Source: Prochloron sp. SP5CPC1
GTDB lineage: Bacteria; Cyanobacteriota; Cyanobacteriia; Cyanobacteriales; Prochloraceae
Assembly (NCBI GenBank): GCA_014323965.1
Contig: JACONB010000046.1
Location: forward strand, 1 to 24,431
Length of the DNA stretch: 24,431 nucleotides
Direction of reading: 5' to 3'
Part shown: one piece after another, positions 22,308 to 24,431 of the stretch
How the letters are laid out: every line of letters starts with the position of its first letter
Numbering within the stretch: position 1 is the first letter of the stretch
Made by a program: the position numbers and the translations under genes
Notes under the pieces: model-generated
Told to the model about the DNA's origin: nothing
What the model saw: the letters and a program-made list of their open reading frames with translations, nothing else
Databases searched by the model: none

Positions 22308-23093
22308 ATGACTGATATCGAAATTCTAGAATTATTTAATGAGAAAGCTGCTGAAATTATCGATTTACTTCAGTCAGAGCTGCTTGTTAGTATAAAAATG
22401 GATGCTAATGGAATGGAAAAAACAGAAAAGTTGCCTGATGAAAAGTCCTTAAAGGCAGATATTTTAACAATCAGGATGTTCATTCAGAAGAAGGATGCTA
22501 TTTCATTCGACAATATGTCAAAGTTGTACTCTAGAATAAATGTTCCACAAGATTTAAAAGACAAGTTTAATAAGCTAAGGGATGCACTTAATTGCTACCT
22601 TAACAATAGTTCTTTACTGGGATATGATGGAAAATTATTTACAAATAGAGAATTAATGGATAGGTACATTTATGCGCACTATGCACATTGCGATAAGAGT
22701 AAACGTAAAGATTTTAAGAAAATAGATAAACAACCTCTCTTTGCGCCTATTGGAAGACTTGTTTTCACATCGATCCTTAAAAGAATTATATTGGTTATCA
22801 ATGAGACAACGAGTGTAAATCAAGAAGCTATTCAATATTTATTCTGGCAGCAAGTCAGCCAAGAATCATTAAATAAAGTGTGGAATAATACCGAGGATGA
22901 TGTGTATGCCGAAGAGAAACAATCGTCGCCGTCCAGTGCGATCAAATCGCTAGAGCAACGTTTTGCTTTTCTCAAGTTACCGATGGCTGAACGTAGACAT
23001 ATTCTCGAAAGTCAAGCTGAGACCATGGTTGCCCACTATCAGCAAGAATCTGAATGGCAGGAGTTAATGGCAGGTGATATCATTGACTACTAA
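22308..23093 (+). CDS. Chimeric protein: unknown AT-rich N-terminus fused to antitoxin-like C-terminus
   Basis: ATG 22308 has a strong AGGAGG at 22296-22301. The 261-aa product has two unlike parts. Residues 1 to about 205 are Lys/Ile/Asn-rich and mostly helical ('DLLQSELLVSIKMDANG', 'LFTNRELMDRYIYAHYAH'), match no family I know, and are clearly more AT-rich than neighbouring genes. Residues about 213-261 ('LEQRFAFLKLPMAERRHILE', 'SQAETMVAHYQ', 'EWQELMAGDIIDY') match the C-terminal part of small antitoxins that precede PemK/MazF toxins in cyanobacteria, the part that usually binds the toxin. The coding region overlaps the toxin frame by 20 bp, as such pairs do. I infer that the usual short antitoxin N-terminus was replaced by a foreign segment, possibly by transfer. 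The alternative is a larger native antitoxin. Confidence 0.7.
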   Translation: MTDIEILELFNEKAAEIIDLLQSELLVSIKMDANGMEKTEKLPDEKSLKADILTIRMFIQKKDAISFDNMSKLYSRINVPQDLKDKFNKLRDALNCYLNNSSLLGYDGKLFTNRELMDRYIYAHYAHCDKSKRKDFKKIDKQPLFAPIGRLVFTSILKRIILVINETTSVNQEAIQYLFWQQVSQESLNKVWNNTEDDVYAEEKQSSPSSAIKSLEQRFAFLKLPMAERRHILESQAETMVAHYQQESEWQELMAGDIIDY

Positions 23094-23448
23094 CGCCAAT
23101 ACACCAAAGCGTGGAGAAATTTGGTTGGTTAATTTTAACCCTACTATTGGTGCAGAAATAAAGAAAGTACGTCCTGCTGTTGTTATTAGTTCCGATGCTG
23201 TAGGCCAACTTCCTATCAAACTCATTGCCCCAATTACAGATTGGAAATCATATTTTTCAAAAAACTTATGACACGTCAAAATTGAACCTGATACTGTGAA
23301 CAGCTTGACTAAGGTTTCTGCAATTGATGCTTTGCAACTAAGAGGTGTAGATTTACAAAGATTCATTCGTAAATTAGGAAGTGTAGCTGAAGTTACAATG
23401 TTAGAAATTACAGTTGCCATTGTTACTGTAATTGAATTTAACATTTAG
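23074..23448 (+). pseudogene. PemK/MazF-family toxin with one in-frame nonsense codon
   Basis: The frame from GTG 23074 (or TTG 23083) gives 'RGEIWLVNFNPTIGAEIKKV' and 'RPAVVISSDAVGQLPIKLIA', the start of the MazF/PemK SH3-like RNase, where 'GxEIxKxRPAVVIS' is the hallmark. It stops at TGA 23269-23271, but the same frame continues without change: 'HVKIEPDTVNSLTKVSAIDA', 'LQLRGVDLQRFIRKLGSV' and so on to TAG 23446-23448. The stop falls where the family normally has a Trp (pattern N-(I/L)-W-x-V), so a single TGG to TGA change is the simplest explanation. MazF-type toxins cut mRNA; this one should be inactive unless the codon is read through. The upstream antitoxin overlaps it. Confidence 0.85.
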
Positions 23449-23455
23449 TAATGTT

Positions 23456-23644
23456 ATGCCTTTTTACTCTTATACTTTTGATGCTAAAATATGGCATCAA
23501 GTGCGAGAAGAGCAAAAACGAAATCCTATACCAGTCAAATATTTGTATGAGTGTTGCCTAACCCTTGAAGAATTAGTGTTGGCTGCTCTTGCCTCTCTAG
23601 AGAGCGAGTATTGGGATAGAATTTCATACTTGCCCTTACCATAG
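23456..23644 (+). CDS. Small hypothetical protein (62 aa)
   Basis: ATG 23456 lies 7 bp after the end of the toxin frame; the open frame begins a little earlier, inside it. The product starts MPFYSYTFDAKIWHQVREEQ and ends DRISYLPLP, with a central 'YECCLTLEELVLAALASLES'. There is no membrane segment or motif that I recognise. Tight packing behind the toxin suggests it belongs to the same transcript. It could also be a remnant or a chance frame. Confidence 0.4.
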   Translation: MPFYSYTFDAKIWHQVREEQKRNPIPVKYLYECCLTLEELVLAALASLESEYWDRISYLPLP

Positions 23645-23697
23645 CATACTAGTTGCAGTTATTGTGATTTTGGTCGCAATAAAAACCTCACACCCCT

Positions 23698-24431
23698 TCA
23701 TCCTTTAGCTAAAGTAAACCTTTCCTTCCGTAGCTCGGTATACTCAGAAACAAGCTTACGGAAGTCATCACCTTCTATAGTTTCCTGTTGGATTAACACA
23801 TCTACCAGCATATCTATAACGGAGCGATTTTCCCGGATAATCTTTTTAGCCTGTCCGTAACAGTCAAAAACTATTTTGCGCACTTGATTATCAATTCGCG
23901 CCCCTATTTCTTCGGAATATTCCACACGGTTCGTCCAATCGTTGCCTAAAAATACCTGGTTATTCATGTTTTCTAGAGCAATTGGTCCCAGAGCGGACAT
24001 TCCTAACCGTGTCACCATATTCCTGGCTCGCTCCGTCACCTTTTCCAAGTCATCGCTAGCACCATCAGTAACTTCAGACCAACCAAAAATAACTTCTTCT
24101 GCTGCTCTACCTCCCAGAATGCCAGCAATTTGAGCGATAATTTGTGCTCTGGTAGTTAAACCCATTTCTTCATTGGGAGTGTACCAGGTCAACCCCAAAG
24201 CTTGTCCTCTGGGAATGAGGGTGACTTTCTCCACTGGATCGTGATGGGGTATTAATGTACTTACGATAGCATGACCAATTTCGTGATAGGCGAGCAACCG
24301 CTTATTCTTGCTATCCACCAAGGGAGTTCCTTCCATTCCCGCTATGACCCGATCAATGGCGTCGTTTACTTCAGAGATGGTTATGGCTTCTTTGCGCCTC
24401 CTGGCGGTAAAAATAGCAGCTTCGTTGAGTA
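23698..24431 (-). CDS. ftsH: ATP-dependent zinc metalloprotease FtsH, C-terminal part (cut by window edge)
   Basis: FtsH is a membrane-anchored AAA+ protease; in cyanobacteria it degrades damaged photosystem II proteins such as D1. The 243 visible residues begin at the end of the AAA module ('LNEAAIFTARRRKEAI'). The protease domain carries the zinc motif HEIGH in 'RLLAYHEIGHAIVSTLIP', followed by 'VEKVTLIPRGQALGLTWYTP', 'QIAGILGGRAAEEVIFG' and 'VTDGASDDLEKVTERARNMV', where the third zinc ligand Asp/Glu region lies. The C-terminal helical tail is present and ends at TGA 23698-23700. The Walker motifs and N-terminal membrane anchors are outside the window. Which of the paralogues (FtsH1-4) this is cannot be told. 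Confidence 0.96.
   Translation of the reverse strand, partial: LNEAAIFTARRRKEAITISEVNDAIDRVIAGMEGTPLVDSKNKRLLAYHEIGHAIVSTLIPHHDPVEKVTLIPRGQALGLTWYTPNEEMGLTTRAQIIAQIAGILGGRAAEEVIFGWSEVTDGASDDLEKVTERARNMVTRLGMSALGPIALENMNNQVFLGNDWTNRVEYSEEIGARIDNQVRKIVFDCYGQAKKIIRENRSVIDMLVDVLIQQETIEGDDFRKLVSEYTELRKERFTLAKG

Overview
The window is most likely a chromosomal stretch from a cyanobacterium, probably filamentous. It carries a cyanobacterial-type ndhB (NDH-1 subunit 2), an FtsH protease, argD, a TopA whose C-terminal half is built of GxYGPY-type repeats, rpmG-rpsR, and copies of the HIP1 octamer GCGATCGC (17784-17791, 18474-18481, 20610-20617). It also holds many decayed insertion sequences and small palindromic repeats.

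Layout. 1-3354 (+) is the 3' part of a very large LamG (jelly-roll) protein of unknown function. 3358-4693 (-) is an IS200/IS605-type element encoding only TnpB (copy A), inactivated. 4699-5690 is a graveyard of IS debris: a possible right end of a third TnpB element, an ISAs1-family transposase fragment and two palindromic repeats. 5688-7286 (-) is ndhB, divergent from topA (7508-10057, +). 10062-11816 (-) holds a WecG/TagA-like glycosyltransferase, a broken PD-(D/E)XK-like gene and a PIN-domain gene that overlaps it by GTGA. 12127-12822 (-) is a phosphoribosyltransferase and 12902-14107 (-) is argD. 14315-16452 (+) is a PhoD-like phosphatase gene destroyed by a second TnpB element (copy B, 14362-15801), which lies in inverted orientation to copy A. 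The two copies therefore bracket about 10 kb of core genes.

16444-20878 (-) looks like a defence-type operon: SF2 helicase, a 57-aa protein, a DndD-like SMC/Rad50-type ATPase, a second 57-aa protein, then a DEP-domain ORF. No dndB, dndC or dndE is visible beside it. 20958-21426 (+) is rpmG-rpsR. 21427-22307 is repeat-rich and essentially gene-free. 22308-23448 (+) is a decayed toxin-antitoxin module: a chimeric antitoxin and a PemK/MazF-like toxin stopped by one nonsense codon. 23698 to the end (-) is the C-terminal part of ftsH.

Main points for a second look. (1) The two tnpB pseudogenes carry an identical 72-bp insert with two 38-nt repeat units. Flanking tnpB sequence is missing on opposite sides in the two copies, so together they allow a fold-back mini-element of about 142 bp with heptad (CGCAAAG-like) arms to be reconstructed. 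(2) The helicase / 57-aa / DndD-like / 57-aa operon may be a self-contained system. (3) Several host genes are scarred by small repeats: a heptad-derived tail on NdhB, a split phoD-like gene, and a possible internal loss in TopA. Family assignments rest on motif recognition by eye. No database search was run.
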